NCBI GenBank assembly: GCA_029168955.1
Contig: JAPDOI010000039.1
Span: 2,480,001-2,544,000 of the forward strand
From: Aplectana chamaeleonis
Taxonomy: Eukaryota; Nematoda; Chromadorea; Rhabditida; Cosmocercidae
Reading direction: 5' to 3'
Length of the DNA stretch: 64,000 bases
The notes under the pieces are model-generated. The model was given only the letters and a program-made list of their open reading frames with translations. It was not told where the DNA came from and ran no database searches. The position numbers and the translations under genes were made by a program. Position 1 is the first letter of the stretch, and each line of letters starts with the position of its first letter. Positions 43,911-54,296 of this stretch are shown piece by piece.

Positions 43911-44427
43911 CCATGCTCATATTTTTCTGAGTGCCTCATGGGATTCTAAAAAAAGCGTTTTCATAGCTTCAAGCACATGTGAATCTTTTTTTTCGAGGTG
44001 TTTTCGAAATTCATCAGGGAATTTTCGAGGTATTCAGAAAATTTTTCTGAATTCCGCTCAACAGTGCCAATTGGGGTTATCTAGGGGGCTGATCCCGAAT
44101 CGGGGATCCTTGTGTTTCTAGTCTGGAGGTTACAGTAGGTGGCGGTAGGCATAATCCCTACTAAGTTGAGCAACCTATCTTACTATTAGTATTTCGAGAA
44201 TTGACAAGTTATCCTCAAATCTGTGCTTGGCGTCCCACTTCTACAAAGAAATTTTGAGCCTAATCTGAGACTTCGACCAAGCTTCCGTATACCCACCGTT
44301 AAGCCAAGAAAAATCGATAAACGAACTGATTTGTGATAAGTAGCCCTGAAAAGCTCTAACGACAGGTTTGAGGCAATTTTATCGTAGCATCGCTAGAAGT
44401 CGTGTTAGGCTACCGAAGTTTCCCTCA
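43911..44427. other. Intron-like spacer
   Basis: Nothing recognised except homology of the last part to flanks of family E. Confidence 0.35.
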
Positions 44428-45315
44428 CAAGGGAACTACTTTTAGTCAGCCTGGCCATTCCGGATAAAATGTGCTTTTCTTGAACAGTTCTTGGCGTAGA
44501 GTCCAATTATGGTCTTCGCAGCTGCCTAAAAACACAAAAAATATACGCGTTTTTCAAAGTCCGGCGGCAAGGCAGTGGCTTCACCCCCCAATGACAAGTT
44601 AAGGGTGTTTAAAAAAAAACTCGGAATCGGCTCAGAACTTGTATGTAGCGGTAATCTTGGGTGCTGAACACGAATCTCGTGTCGGTTTGTCGCCATTCTG
44701 AGGTTTACTGCAGGATACGGTAGGTACCATGCCTTTTAGTTGCAAAACCTACCTCAATAATTCGAAAATCGATAAATGGACGTTAAATTCATATTCATCA
44801 TGCCTAATAACCCCCGCGTACAAATTTTGAGACATATCTGAGACTTTGATCAAACTACCGTATACCCACCGTAATTTACCGTAAGCTATCAAAAGTCGAT
44901 AAACTGTCATCAGATTCATGTTGAGCTTTCCAAATAACCCACCTGTTAAGATTTTAGGTAAATCTGGAAATTAAAAAAAACGCTTCAGGAGTCCTCTAAT
45001 TGGTATAAATAAACGCCCAACCGCCCCCCAAATTCAAAAAGGTATCAGTCTGCGCAAAGTTTGAAGAATGCGCCTTCACCCAAAATTTTCTCAGGGAGTA
45101 GTTTCGGGCATTGAACACAATTGTGAGATACCTTCCGGATTGCAAAGCTCGTTTCGGAAGGTACAATAGGTACTTGACTCTGGCAAAAAACGCTCACAAC
45201 ATTTATCAGAGAGGCTTTAGGCAGCTGCGTAGACTGAAGTCGTATGCGCCGAAAACGGTTCTTGAATCGTATATTTCATTCGGGATGGCGGGGCTGACTA
45301 AAAGTAGTTCCCTTG
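44428..45315. mobile_element. Element E1 (888 bp, CAAGGGAACTAC ends)
   Basis: CAAGGGAACTACTTTTAGTC at 44428 is mirrored exactly by GACTAAAAGTAGTTCCCTTG ending at 45315; weaker pairing extends to about 100 bp. TCA follows and precedes the ends (44425-44427, 45316-45318), a possible 3-bp duplication. Interior holds paired GGTTTACTGCAGGATACGG-type words; no transposase. Confidence 0.8.
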
Positions 45316-46333
45316 TCAGAGTAAAGCATCGTACCAGCACCTAAAACAATCTCTAGAAATAGGTTTCAAGCCAAATCTGGAAACCAATGTTTTGGAACAC
45401 CCTGAAAGTTGCCTTCTGCTGACAGATTTTTTTTTCTATCAAAAGCTGAGGAAAAGCACGTTTTTGGAATCCTCCGAAGCATACGGAAGTTTTGAGCGTG
45501 GATTTTCATGTACTGTTGCACACCTGCAACTGACAAAGCACTGCTTTTTTAAACGAGCAGGATATCTGGTGAGGCACACTCAAATTCCGCCATCGTTTCG
45601 CTATTCTTTTCACTCTTCGGATTCATAAGTTTCTTAATCACTGTTTGAAACGAGCCATTGAAGCGGAATAATTGAAAGAAATCTCAGCAGAGGACATAAG
45701 AGAAGAATATCGCTCTCTTCTCACACAAACGAAAGCGTTTGAAAGATTGGAAAAGATGCATAGAATGGAAAACGATGTGAAGTCGTTCGCGCGCCACTGG
45801 TAGCGCGCTTCGTGTAGAACGCTAGAGTAGAGCGCGCGGTTTCGGTGGGTCTGTCGCGCTTCCCGTAGCGCGCCTTGCAAGTATTTGATATCAAACAGTG
45901 CTACGACCTCCACGATAGCGTGTTTGGGCCATGCCAAGCGCGTTTAGGCTATGCCAAGCGCGATTGGGCTATGCCAAGCGCGATTGGGCTAAGACAAACG
46001 CGCGCCTTCATAGTTTTTGATTGCAGATTGCGCTATGCCGTCCCAATAGCGCGTTTGCGCTAGTTCAGACGCGCGCTACCTCGGCTCGTAATGCCGCCCC
46101 TGGACGAAAGCCCCAACGAGGTCTGTAGAGGCAGAAAAGCCGGAGTTTGTATCTCTGATGTTGTCAAGAGGGTCCGAGTCAAAATCTACAACTCTCGATG
46201 AGGAGAATGGCTAATGATATAAATTTATCGACGACAAGGGAAGTCCAATGTTTTCACTGTGGCTTCATATGAGGAGATATGGGCTTTTGTTTCTCATCGT
46301 CTCTGACGTTAGGGTTGCAGTAAGGCGACCTAA
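45316..46333. other. Spacer with GCGCGC words and a short tandem repeat
   Basis: Frequent GCGCGC and AGCGCGC words from 45787 to 46075, including the 20-bp array listed next. No exon recognised. Confidence 0.45.
45923..46002. repeat. 20-bp tandem repeat, four copies
   Basis: Units TTGGGCCATGCCAAGCGCG, TTAGGCTATGCCAAGCGCG and ATTGGGCTATGCCAAGCGCG follow each other with a 20-base period; the fourth is diverged. Confidence 0.85.
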
Positions 46334-46816
46334 AGGCAGTGTTCACGATGTTTTTCGAACCCGAGTTTTTCACATAAAACAATGCGTTGATCTCGAAGTG
46401 TTCCCAAAAATCCGAAGAAACGGCGAGAAACGCATTAAAACGTCGTATTTAGTGACATTATTCTATAACATGGACTAGTTGTCCGGTTGGATAAACATGT
46501 TCAAGGTGGTTGCCACCGGTGGAAAATTGGGTCATTCGAAATTAGAAGAATATTTTATGCACAGCACGATTAGTTAGGGCCCTAAGGAGAGAACGGAGCA
46601 ATAGAGAGTAGAGAATTGCAAAGGACGGGTCCACAAAAGATTTCATTGTCACAACAAAAACTTCGTGTAATACTTAAGAAGCGAGGTGATATTTAAGGAT
46701 TTCGCGTACTTCTGGTGCGTTTTTCTCGATTTCTACGTAATTTTAGCACTTTCCGGGGGCCACTTAATCAATACAGCGAATAACCTCAAAATTGAAGATT
46801 ATCGTGAACACTGCCT
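46334..46816. mobile_element. MITE family A copy 7 (483 bp)
   Basis: AGGCAGTGTTCACGATG and ATTATCGTGAACACTGCCT are its ends; flanks are CTAA (left) and TTAA (right, 46817-46820). Confidence 0.85.
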
Positions 46817-46941
46817 TTAAGTAGTCGATCATGTAAAAAAAAAGTGAACCTAAGGTTTTTCTCGCACTGCCAAAGTGAGCAGCTTTTCAAGAACATTAAG
46901 CTGAAGTCGATCAACTTGGTATGTGCAGTGTTATAATTCAG

Positions 46942-47044
46942 TTATGCCGTCGCAATTCTTGAAGCTGTCAACCACTTTGGCTGGAAAGACATTGCATACT
47001 TGTATTGCGGTGATAAATGTCGTGGCATCTACAATGAGTTGACC
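46942..47044 (+). CDS. Receptor guanylyl cyclase-like ectodomain, micro-exon
   Basis: A 103-base exon between TTATAATTCAG and GTAAGTTTC, both strong nematode splice sites. After one base completing His from the previous exon it reads YAVAILEAVNHFGWKDIAYL and then YCGDKCRGIYNELT. This is the helix plus FGW strand found in ANF-receptor domains, where receptor cyclases read ...l...fgW..v.l.y....C. It ends in phase 0. Too short for simple ORF finding. Confidence 0.85.
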
Positions 47045-47112
47045 GTAAGTTTCTTAGTTTCAGTCATTTGACTGTTCATGCTGATCCTGTGCTGAAGTGT
47101 GGTAGTATTCAG

Positions 47113-47224
47113 AACCTCGCATTCGGTCAAACCGACTTTTATGTCTCGAGGTCAGTCGCACTCCAAGATGAACAGGCGGAGACAATAGGATTGACTCTTA
47201 GGCGAACATCAAGATTTGCAAGAA
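47113..47224 (+). CDS. Receptor guanylyl cyclase-like ectodomain, exon
   Basis: A 112-base exon after GTAGTATTCAG and before GTTAGT, 68 bases downstream of the previous one. It reads NLAFGQTDFYVSRSVALQDE and ends in TLRRTSRFAR plus one base. The end is the region before the conserved aRIIaLC strand, which the next exon supplies: A plus TT gives Ile. An alternative acceptor at 47059 is excluded because its frame stops. Confidence 0.8.
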
Positions 47225-47305
47225 GTTAGTACATAGTGTGCTACGAGTTGCGAGTTTCTGGTAATCCGTTATGTTCGCCTGATGATGTTTATCCACCATG
47301 TTCAG

Positions 47306-47428
47306 TTATCGCGCTGTGCCTAACAAGTGCTGAAGCCGTTCGCAGGGCCATGTTAACGGCATACGACAATGGCATGATCAACGACGAGTATCTCTACATC
47401 ATAGTGGATTCGCAAGCTGGCGGTTATC
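47306..47428 (+). CDS. Receptor guanylyl cyclase-like ectodomain, exon with EYLYI motif
   Basis: A 123-base exon after CCATGTTCAG and before GTACGT. It reads IALCLTSAEAVRRAML, TAYDNGMINDEYLYIIVDSQ and AGGY. This is the Rossmann-like segment of nematode receptor cyclases, where the pattern is ariivlC...e..r.fm..a...gm...eyvyi..d. It ends with one base of a codon. The continuation was not identified: the frame after the next acceptor (TTTTCGTTTCAG, 47469) runs 27 codons to a stop without similarity. Confidence 0.85.
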
Positions 47429-47896
47429 GTACGTTCCATTCATAGCACTTATAAGTTTTTCGTTTCAGAGAAACAGCATCAGCATCTCACAGATTCAAGC
47501 AATATCCTTTTGTTCATCGCATTTTATCAGACATGGGTTGCGAAACTTTAACAACCGGTCTCCGCAGAGACGTGCGAGCTTTTCTGACTACTAATACCCC
47601 ATCCTGTAGAGACCTTAAAGGTATTGATGAATAACGACAATGGTAACTGAAGTTGGAAATATCTTTTCGAAAGCAAGTAACCCAAAATATTATTGCTATG
47701 CAACATCGAATCAGAAATCAGAAGAATTATTGCAATGTGTTGATGGGGATTGCCAACATTTGGAGCAGTGGAATGCTTGCTGCTAGTTTTGATTGTTTTA
47801 TTATGAGCTTCTCAGCGCGCTTAAGTAAAAGAATAGATTACCAAAAAATCATCTCAGAGTCTAACAAAGATGATATGAGATCTGGGGCCAACTCAA
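47429..47896. other. Probable intron start
   Basis: Follows a GTACGT donor. No further receptor exon was recognised. Confidence 0.4.
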
Positions 47897-48435
47897 AGGC
47901 AGTGTTCACAATAAAAAAACCGTTTTTTTGCAGAAACGTAAGTTTTGGATCCCTCTAAGAAGAGTAGGGACGGAAGTACACTGAAAAACGGCCAGGAAGC
48001 AGGTGAAAAACCCGCGGTCCAGCTAACCCTTCGGGTCACCCCACCCACGTCATATAACAGTTGTCCTGCGCTCGTCTCGCCAGAGGAACGGTAACACAAT
48101 TTTGAGTACCCTTCATCCCTATAAATTCTATTATCAAAGCATGTGCATCAGACGATATTATTTTTAAAGAGTTCGCAGGGTACACGAAACAGTAAATAAT
48201 GTCATTTTCCAAAGAATTCCAAAGCGCAAAAGAATTTCCGACGTATGGATCGAAGTTTTGTGCGCAGTGAGCAAGGCAAGCGAGCAGGCCTTATTAAATA
48301 TTCAGGAGGTTTTTCAACATTTTTTTTCAGTATTTGAGAGGCTAATGAGGGACTTTCCCTAATATACTCTACTTTGTAAAATTGCCTTCTCGAGAACATC
48401 GAAAACCAGGACGACGGATTTTATCGTTAACACTG
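47897..48435. mobile_element. MITE family A copy 8, right end cut
   Basis: AGGCAGTGTTCACAAT at the left, body as in copy 3, right part ATCGTTAACACTG. The last bases are replaced by GGGGTGGTAGTAATT, the same word that starts at the 42.46-kb junction. Confidence 0.75.
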
Positions 48436-50263
48436 GGGTGGTAGTAATTGGGGTCTTAAACGTGAGTTAGCAGGCGTTAAATTCGCGTTAAACGCGAGTT
48501 TAACCACACCAGTTTCTAAGGAGGACTCCTGATAGTTAAGAGAGATTTCGCTCTAGTTTCACCCTAACATCCCTCAGTGGTAAGAATTCGATACACTGCG
48601 TTCGAAAACGCCTCGAAAAAGCGACAATTGTAACCTTTGTTAATAAAAATAGCGATTTCGAAAAGTTTTCAGGGCTGTTTTTCTCAAAAGATCCGACATG
48701 TGGCTTCCTCGCGGTAAGTTCGCGTTTAACATCCTCGCGCAGAGAGCGCGGAAATAGTGCTGAAGTGCGAGAGGAACTGGCGGCTAACGAAAAACTCCTT
48801 CCGAGGGGTTTTTGGATGCGGTTAGCAGGACACGATCGAAACAGTCTTGACCATCTATGCTGAGGGGCAAGTGAAGGTTCAATTAATGCAGTGGGTGAAG
48901 TAAACATGATAACAGAGTCATCCATTTTGACTCTAGAATGACAGGAAATCTCTAAAACTGAAGGTGATAGAAGGAATAATTTTGTAACGTCTACCTCCAA
49001 CCGGCGATTGTGTATCAAAAACGAAGCGGAGATCATTGCTGAAACACGTTGGCCGTCCTCTAGGGTAGCACTAATCAATCCATCCCGATCAGCTGTTTAT
49101 TTTTCGGCGAACGCTAACACTTCTTCCTTTTTTGCTTATTCCCTTCCGAAATTCTTCCGCTCCCCTGTCATCGGGTTAGTTTCCTTTTCATAATTCATTG
49201 CTCAGCACAGGCTATGACGAGTTTGTGGGAAATTATTTGCTTGTTCGCGTTTTGAAGGAATTATCCACAATTTTTTAGCGCTAGGAAGTGAAAAATCTCA
49301 GAGCGACTGATTTTCCAGTGATTCGATGTTTAGTCATATTTATTCTGTACTAATCGGGGCGTATCGGACGAGTTTGTTGGCAAAGGAATGCGAACTTTTC
49401 TCAAAGCCAGCTATCTTCGTTCTTTTTTTCTGTAAAATTCGAAAACTCACCATTCATTGCTAGATCAGTGCCATCGTTGGCCCCTTTTTCTTGAGGGTCC
49501 GCGACGCACTTGCTTTGGGGCATTGGTGGAGTCACTCGGAGTGTTTTGATTCTCACCCTGCCTTGAATTCTTTTTCAAGAACGAAAATAGACTATCTACT
49601 TTATCATCATTCTTATAGAGTTTTAACTATCCATTTCAGTTGAATGCAGGACACCCTTTGAATTTATGCATTACTCGACGAGTTTCGGAAGGTCTTTTTT
49701 TGCACCTAGCGTTACTTTCCTAAAAACGCTTTTTGATTAATTCATCCAGGAATTTTCAATTTTCATTTTTGTTTGAAAAAAAAATTTGAAAAAAAAATTT
49801 GATAAAGTTACTACGAAGGCTAAATTTTGTAAGATCACACAAATTTGGTGATTGAGGCTAATGATTAACCTAGCATAAGTTTATGAGAGTGGTTCTGAAA
49901 ACTCACGGAGCTCATAAGAAATTACGAGAATTAGGATTTCGAAGGAAAATTAAAAAAAATGCGTTCTGATCGTGTTTCGTGCAAGCGAAATTTTATAAAG
50001 CTCCCTTTGAATGCTCTTTATAAGGAATAAAATAAATAGGATTACTTGTATAATCTTTCTGATCCCCCGTCTTTCCACCGTAAACGTCCTTCGTGTTCAA
50101 GTGTAGAAAATACTGATGCGGACGACGGTCACGCATAAAGTATGTATGTGTAAGAAAAAATGGATGAATCGTTTGTGGGCGCATTGATGATTTCTACCAG
50201 ATCCTCTGCTTGAGAAAATTTTCACTTGTCATAGATGTTGAAGAGAAATCTTTCGCGCCGAGT
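48436..50263. other. Spacer with an uncalled 180-codon frame
   Basis: A minus-strand frame at 48536-49078 is the longest here not tied to a known element. It is Ser/Arg/Leu-rich, with no recognised domain, signal peptide or splice support. It is recorded but not called. Otherwise AT-rich. Confidence 0.35.
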
Positions 50264-50345
50264 AGCCGCGCAACTGGCGCAGTGGTTGGGTGCGTCGTCG
50301 ACGCTACCAACACCGTAGTTCGAATCCGGTATGCCTCTGTGTTTT
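50264..50345 (+). mobile_element. tRNA-like SINE head (A and B boxes)
   Basis: TGGCGCAGTGG (A box, 50275-50285) and GTTCGAATCC (B box, about 50318-50327) stand at tRNA spacing. The two halves do not close into a normal tRNA cloverleaf with a 3' acceptor pair, and unrelated sequence follows. A tRNA-derived SINE or tRNA pseudogene; the 3' limit is unknown. Confidence 0.6.
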
Positions 50346-51251
50346 GCCACCGAGTTTGCTTTGGAAGATGGGTCTTACAAGTTTTGGCCTTAGCTGGCAA
50401 CGGGGCACGATGTGCATCAGCTTGGTTGCCATCCTTATGTGGTGACGGCGGGTGTTTGCTATGTGCCCAGCGGCAGAAGTCGACGACAGCTGGCAAACTG
50501 TGCCATACTGGCCGAGTACATGGGAAATGGTGTACTGTGCTTTTCGAGAGTGAAAAAAGTAGTTGGCACGCCCACTTCAATAATCTTGCAAATCGCTTGT
50601 CTTACGGAATTTCGGGATGAGGAATACTGCCGAAATGTAATTTTCCACCGTTTTCGATATGCGGTGCAATCTATTTGAACGATATTAGGCTACCATAATA
50701 ACTGAAAAAGAGTTTCAGTGATGAACCTCCGGTTTCGTAGCTTTTCAACTTAGTAACTGCTCTATCCCTTGCTACCCTTTAAATCTGGAAATTACTGTAT
50801 TTTTATCATTCAGGATGGGTTCAGTTCAGCTTCTCACTTGGGCAGCTCTCTTTAAACCGGCAACGCACCGTGGCATCTATGCCGCGGTTCGTTGCCGGCC
50901 AGGAGGTGGCGGTTTGTTCGCGTCTAACACCCAATTTACTACTACCCCTGCCTTTGAAGAACTCTATTTCGCTCATCGACATCAGCGCGCGGTGGTATTT
51001 ATTAAAACCTTCTTAGCATTAGTTATGTTTCACCATGGCTTCCCGCCTCGCTGCTCGTGATAATCGGAATCGGGAGCTTTTTAAGAATGCTCTAGAGCTT
51101 ATTTTCTGCTTGAGAACTTCTAGTCTAGAGAATGTCCTAAATGCAAACATAAACTTCTCTAGTGACACTTGAGCGATTTCAAGACGATGAATGAGATGAA
51201 ACGTGTGTAAATAGTTTGAAGGCAGCATACTGTGCTTATCTGGGAAAAAAT
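50346..51251. other. Spacer, possibly the SINE body
   Basis: No gene recognised. The first 250 bases may be the tail of the SINE, but without a second copy in the window this cannot be told. Confidence 0.35.
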
Positions 51252-51495
51252 CCGGTCCGCAATTGCGTCTCGACACGCTTTGCGGCCGCACGCTTCCGAG
51301 TCGGAAGAGCTTCCAGCGCCGCAGTCGCCGCTCTGCTGACTCTATGTCGGTTATGGAAACTGGAAACTAAGGAAAAATCTGAGAAAATTGTATAAAAAAG
51401 CCACATCGATTCGGCTTTGGCGCTGGAAACCCGACTGACTCGAGCGCGTGCGGCCGCAAAGCGTGTCGAGACGCAAGTGTGGACCGGAATTTGGC
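51252..51495. mobile_element. Foldback element FB5 (arms about 80 bp)
   Basis: CGTCTCGACACGCTTTGCGG at the left is exactly mirrored by CCGCAAAGCGTGTCGAGACG at the right; CCGGTCC/GGACCGG outside and TTCCAGCGCC/GGCGCTGGAA inside extend it. Confidence 0.8.
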
Positions 51496-53093
51496 CAGAG
51501 AAGCGCAGTACACGCTCACAAAAATGGTTGAGGTAACAGCATAAATAGAACCGCACACCTCTACCGTGTCTTCAACGGCGGTTGATGCGCTGAAAACCAT
51601 CCAGGATGATAGTATTCTCTGACATTCGCTTGGGAGTTGCCTCGTAGGGCGGGACCGGTTTCGCTCATTTTTTTCGGCTGCTCTACATTTTTCTCACGTC
51701 GCGCCGAAGGCATGACCGAAAAAAGTGGCGAAAAAGTGGTGAAAATGTGAGGCGAATTCTACGAAAAAGTTTCCCCAGCTCGCGCCTCTTTTTCCAACGC
51801 CACTCTCGATCAAAAACATTCGATACGGCGCCAATTTTCCTATGGAAGTCTTCCAGTAATTCTACTTTCACAGCTCTAGGTTTCCGTTATCACCTTTCCC
51901 TTATCTTTTTTTTTATCTTATATTCAAGTGATCCATTTCGTATAGTTGTTCGTGTTGTAATTTCGCATCCTCAACGAAACAAGTCTACCACATTCCTGAA
52001 AATTTGAAAGCTTCTTCACATATCTTTCTGGCGGAACCTCTCCCATATTTATTCGTAATTCTTATGTATTCTGTCGGTTTACTCCCGTAATTTGTTAGAG
52101 TTTTCCGTATTGTGCAAGATTTTTTTGTAAGCGTGGGGCTTGTGGCGGTAAATCACTGTCAAATTTCTGGCAAAGTTAGAAATCTTCAGAGATTAGTGAT
52201 ATCTCAGTGGAGAAAATCGGCCTGAGTGCTGAGTCTATCGGGATTTAATTACTTAATCTTCCGATTTGTTAGATAGTCTTTTTCCTCAAAAAAATGTTTA
52301 TAATTTGGTAAGATCTCTTTCTCAGCTATCATAGCTGGTTCGTTCACAATTCTCTTTTTTCCCCTCACTGACTGTTCGCGTAGCGACCCTTGCAGCTCAT
52401 TTTTTTCTTCATCGTATCTTTTCTGTATAACTTATTTTTCCTTTCTAGCATTATGTATTACTTTGGCAAAAGGATCAAATAAACAAGGCTATCAGCTTTA
52501 CATAGGCTGAGGTTCGCCAGTGGGAGACGCTGGAGGGGCTTCTGACTCAGCGCAGGTATGAATTGCACACTTCTCAAAAACTCAGAAATTGAAAAATCTC
52601 AACTTGCGTGCCATTTCAGGAGCGAAATTATATTTGAATGGAGACCGACAACACCAACGCGGAAGGCGCCACGGACACGATCAATGGCACTCTCTCGTAG
52701 AAGACCTCTGCCAGTGTCCCAGCGGTTACAACAGGGCTGTAGTGACGATTCTTGTTTTTTTACTGAATTTTAACTCCATCTTCCCTTCGACTTCCCGGCG
52801 GGTTGATGGCGAATACGGCCACTGATGTGGAACATGGTCATTTGTGCTCCTAACGCAATGGAAGGATGTCGTTATCTCCTACCGCTTTGCTGAAGATGTT
52901 ATAGTTTTTGAAGTTGTTCTGATGTCACTTGTTGCTATCGTAGTCACTTTTCCGCTGCTGTATCAATTGAAGTTATGGTTTAGGTTTTAGTTATGGTCTT
53001 GCTTTAGGTTTTTTTCAATAAATAATTATCTACAATGACTATTTTTCTTGGTGAGTTACAGTTTCTGTGATACTTGGCATGGATGGTCGTTAG
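51496..53093. other. Unannotated spacer
   Basis: No convincing exon. GTGAGGCGAA words near 51745 recur at 53890-53950. Confidence 0.4.
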
Positions 53094-53147
53094 TATGTAT
53101 GAGATGTTAGTAGAGCCAAATCCAAGATGTTAGTAGATTTATTCGTT

Positions 53148-53177
53148 CGACGTTTCGGCTAAATCGCCTTCGTCGGA
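53148..53177 (-). ncRNA. Hammerhead-ribozyme-like motif, left arm
   Basis: On the minus strand: CTCCGACGA, stem II GGC-GATTTA-GCC, GAAA, then CGTC. The type I hammerhead core is CUGANGA, stem II, GAAA, short stem III, GUC at the cleavage site. One core base differs (C in place of U4), so activity is doubtful. Confidence 0.5.
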
Positions 53178-53663
53178 GCCTGGAAGAACCAAGAACAGAT
53201 GCGACATATCCCCCCAAGCAACCTTTCAAATTACAAGAAAAAGTCCCTAAAAAACTACAAGATCTTAACCAAACGTAGCGAAAACACCATCACAGAATGC
53301 TCACCTTACTCGCGCCGAGCCAAGTTAGTAGTGGGCACCCTCAATGGCAGATGCAGTGGGTGCTCAGAAGGCGCACGTTCTCGACATGAAGACGTTGAAG
53401 TCAAAATCTACAGAGGTCAAGAAACGGAGCGAGCTCAGCTGTTAAGACAAGACATTCTTCTTTCCTAATCATTTTAGGATTTCTGGCGGTTATCCAAAAC
53501 GCTTCGAGAGTCTTGCGTCCCGCAGTTTGTGGCTCCCGCGCTAGAATTTCCACAGTAATCTCAAACTCCAGAAGTAAAGATCTTGTAGTTTTTCGGGTCT
53601 TTTTCTTGTAATTTAAAAGGTTGCTTGGGGGGATATGTCGCATCTGTTCTTGATTCTTCCAGG

Positions 53664-53693
53664 TTCCGACAAAGGCGATTTAGCCGAAACGTC
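53664..53693 (+). ncRNA. Hammerhead-ribozyme-like motif, right arm
   Basis: Same layout as the left arm on the plus strand: TTCCGACAA, GGC-GATTTA-GCC, GAAA, CGTC. It has a second core change (G8 to A), so it is probably inactive. Confidence 0.45.
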
Positions 53694-53748
53694 AACCCAA
53701 TAAATCTGCTAACATCTTGGATTTGGCTCTACTAACATCTCACGCATA

Positions 53749-54296
53749 TCTACAATGAATTTTCTACTGCGAGAGGAATTCGAAGCGATGTGTGCATAGA
53801 CATGAGAAAATCCACAATTCCACGGCAAAATTCTAAGTGCGAGAAGAATGACAGGCCACATTTTCATTACAAATTTAGTGGTGTGAGAAGAATGTGAGGC
53901 AAAAATTTCACCACCGTGTTCATAGTGTGAGAAGAATGCGAGGCGAAAGTGAGACTAGAGTGAAGCGAGACGGCATCTCATCGGGCAGTCACTAGAGTCG
54001 CCTCACTTTTTTCCCAGCTGGGACAATTTCACCGTAATGAGGCTACGCCGAAGCCGATTTGACGGGAGTTGCCTCGATGTCACGAGGCGACTCTTACTTT
54101 TCATCGAGGCAACACCCAAGCGAATGTCAGAGTTCGAGGATTTCCGCCTCGCAAGCCTGTCTTTTCTAACCCTTTTCAGTAACAGAATGAGAATTGATAC
54201 TTGAGAAAACATGTGATAATTGGGAATGATAGCACTCTCAAACGTGAGTGCACGAGAGAAATAGCTTGGTTTACATACTTGAATTTACATATACTA
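53749..54296. other. Spacer with GAGGCGA words
   Basis: GTGAGAAGAATG.GAGGC and related words repeat irregularly to 53960. No gene. Confidence 0.4.

Larger units (their letters stand above)
53094..53748. mobile_element. Foldback derived from a Penelope-like retroelement end
   Basis: About 180-bp arms (53094-53275 and 53573-53748) are inverted copies: GAGATGTTAGTAGAGCC, TTAGCCGAAACGTC, CTGTTCTTG.TTCTTCCAGG and TTGCTTGGGGGGATATGTCGC. Each carries the hammerhead-like motif known from Penelope-like elements (established for that class). TATCTACAATGA flanks the block at 53027 and 53747 and may be a target duplication. No protein is left. Confidence 0.65.

Noticed and set aside
47060..47112. Alternative acceptor TTAGTTTCAG at 47059
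   Set aside because: In the required phase the sequence reaches TGA after six codons; the acceptor at 47112 keeps the frame and family similarity.
47470..47550. Continuation of the receptor after TTTTCGTTTCAG
   Set aside because: The phase-correct frame is 27 codons to a stop and does not resemble the conserved part that should follow.
48536..49078. 180-codon minus-strand frame
   Set aside because: No recognisable domain or signal; kept only as a note in the spacer entry.
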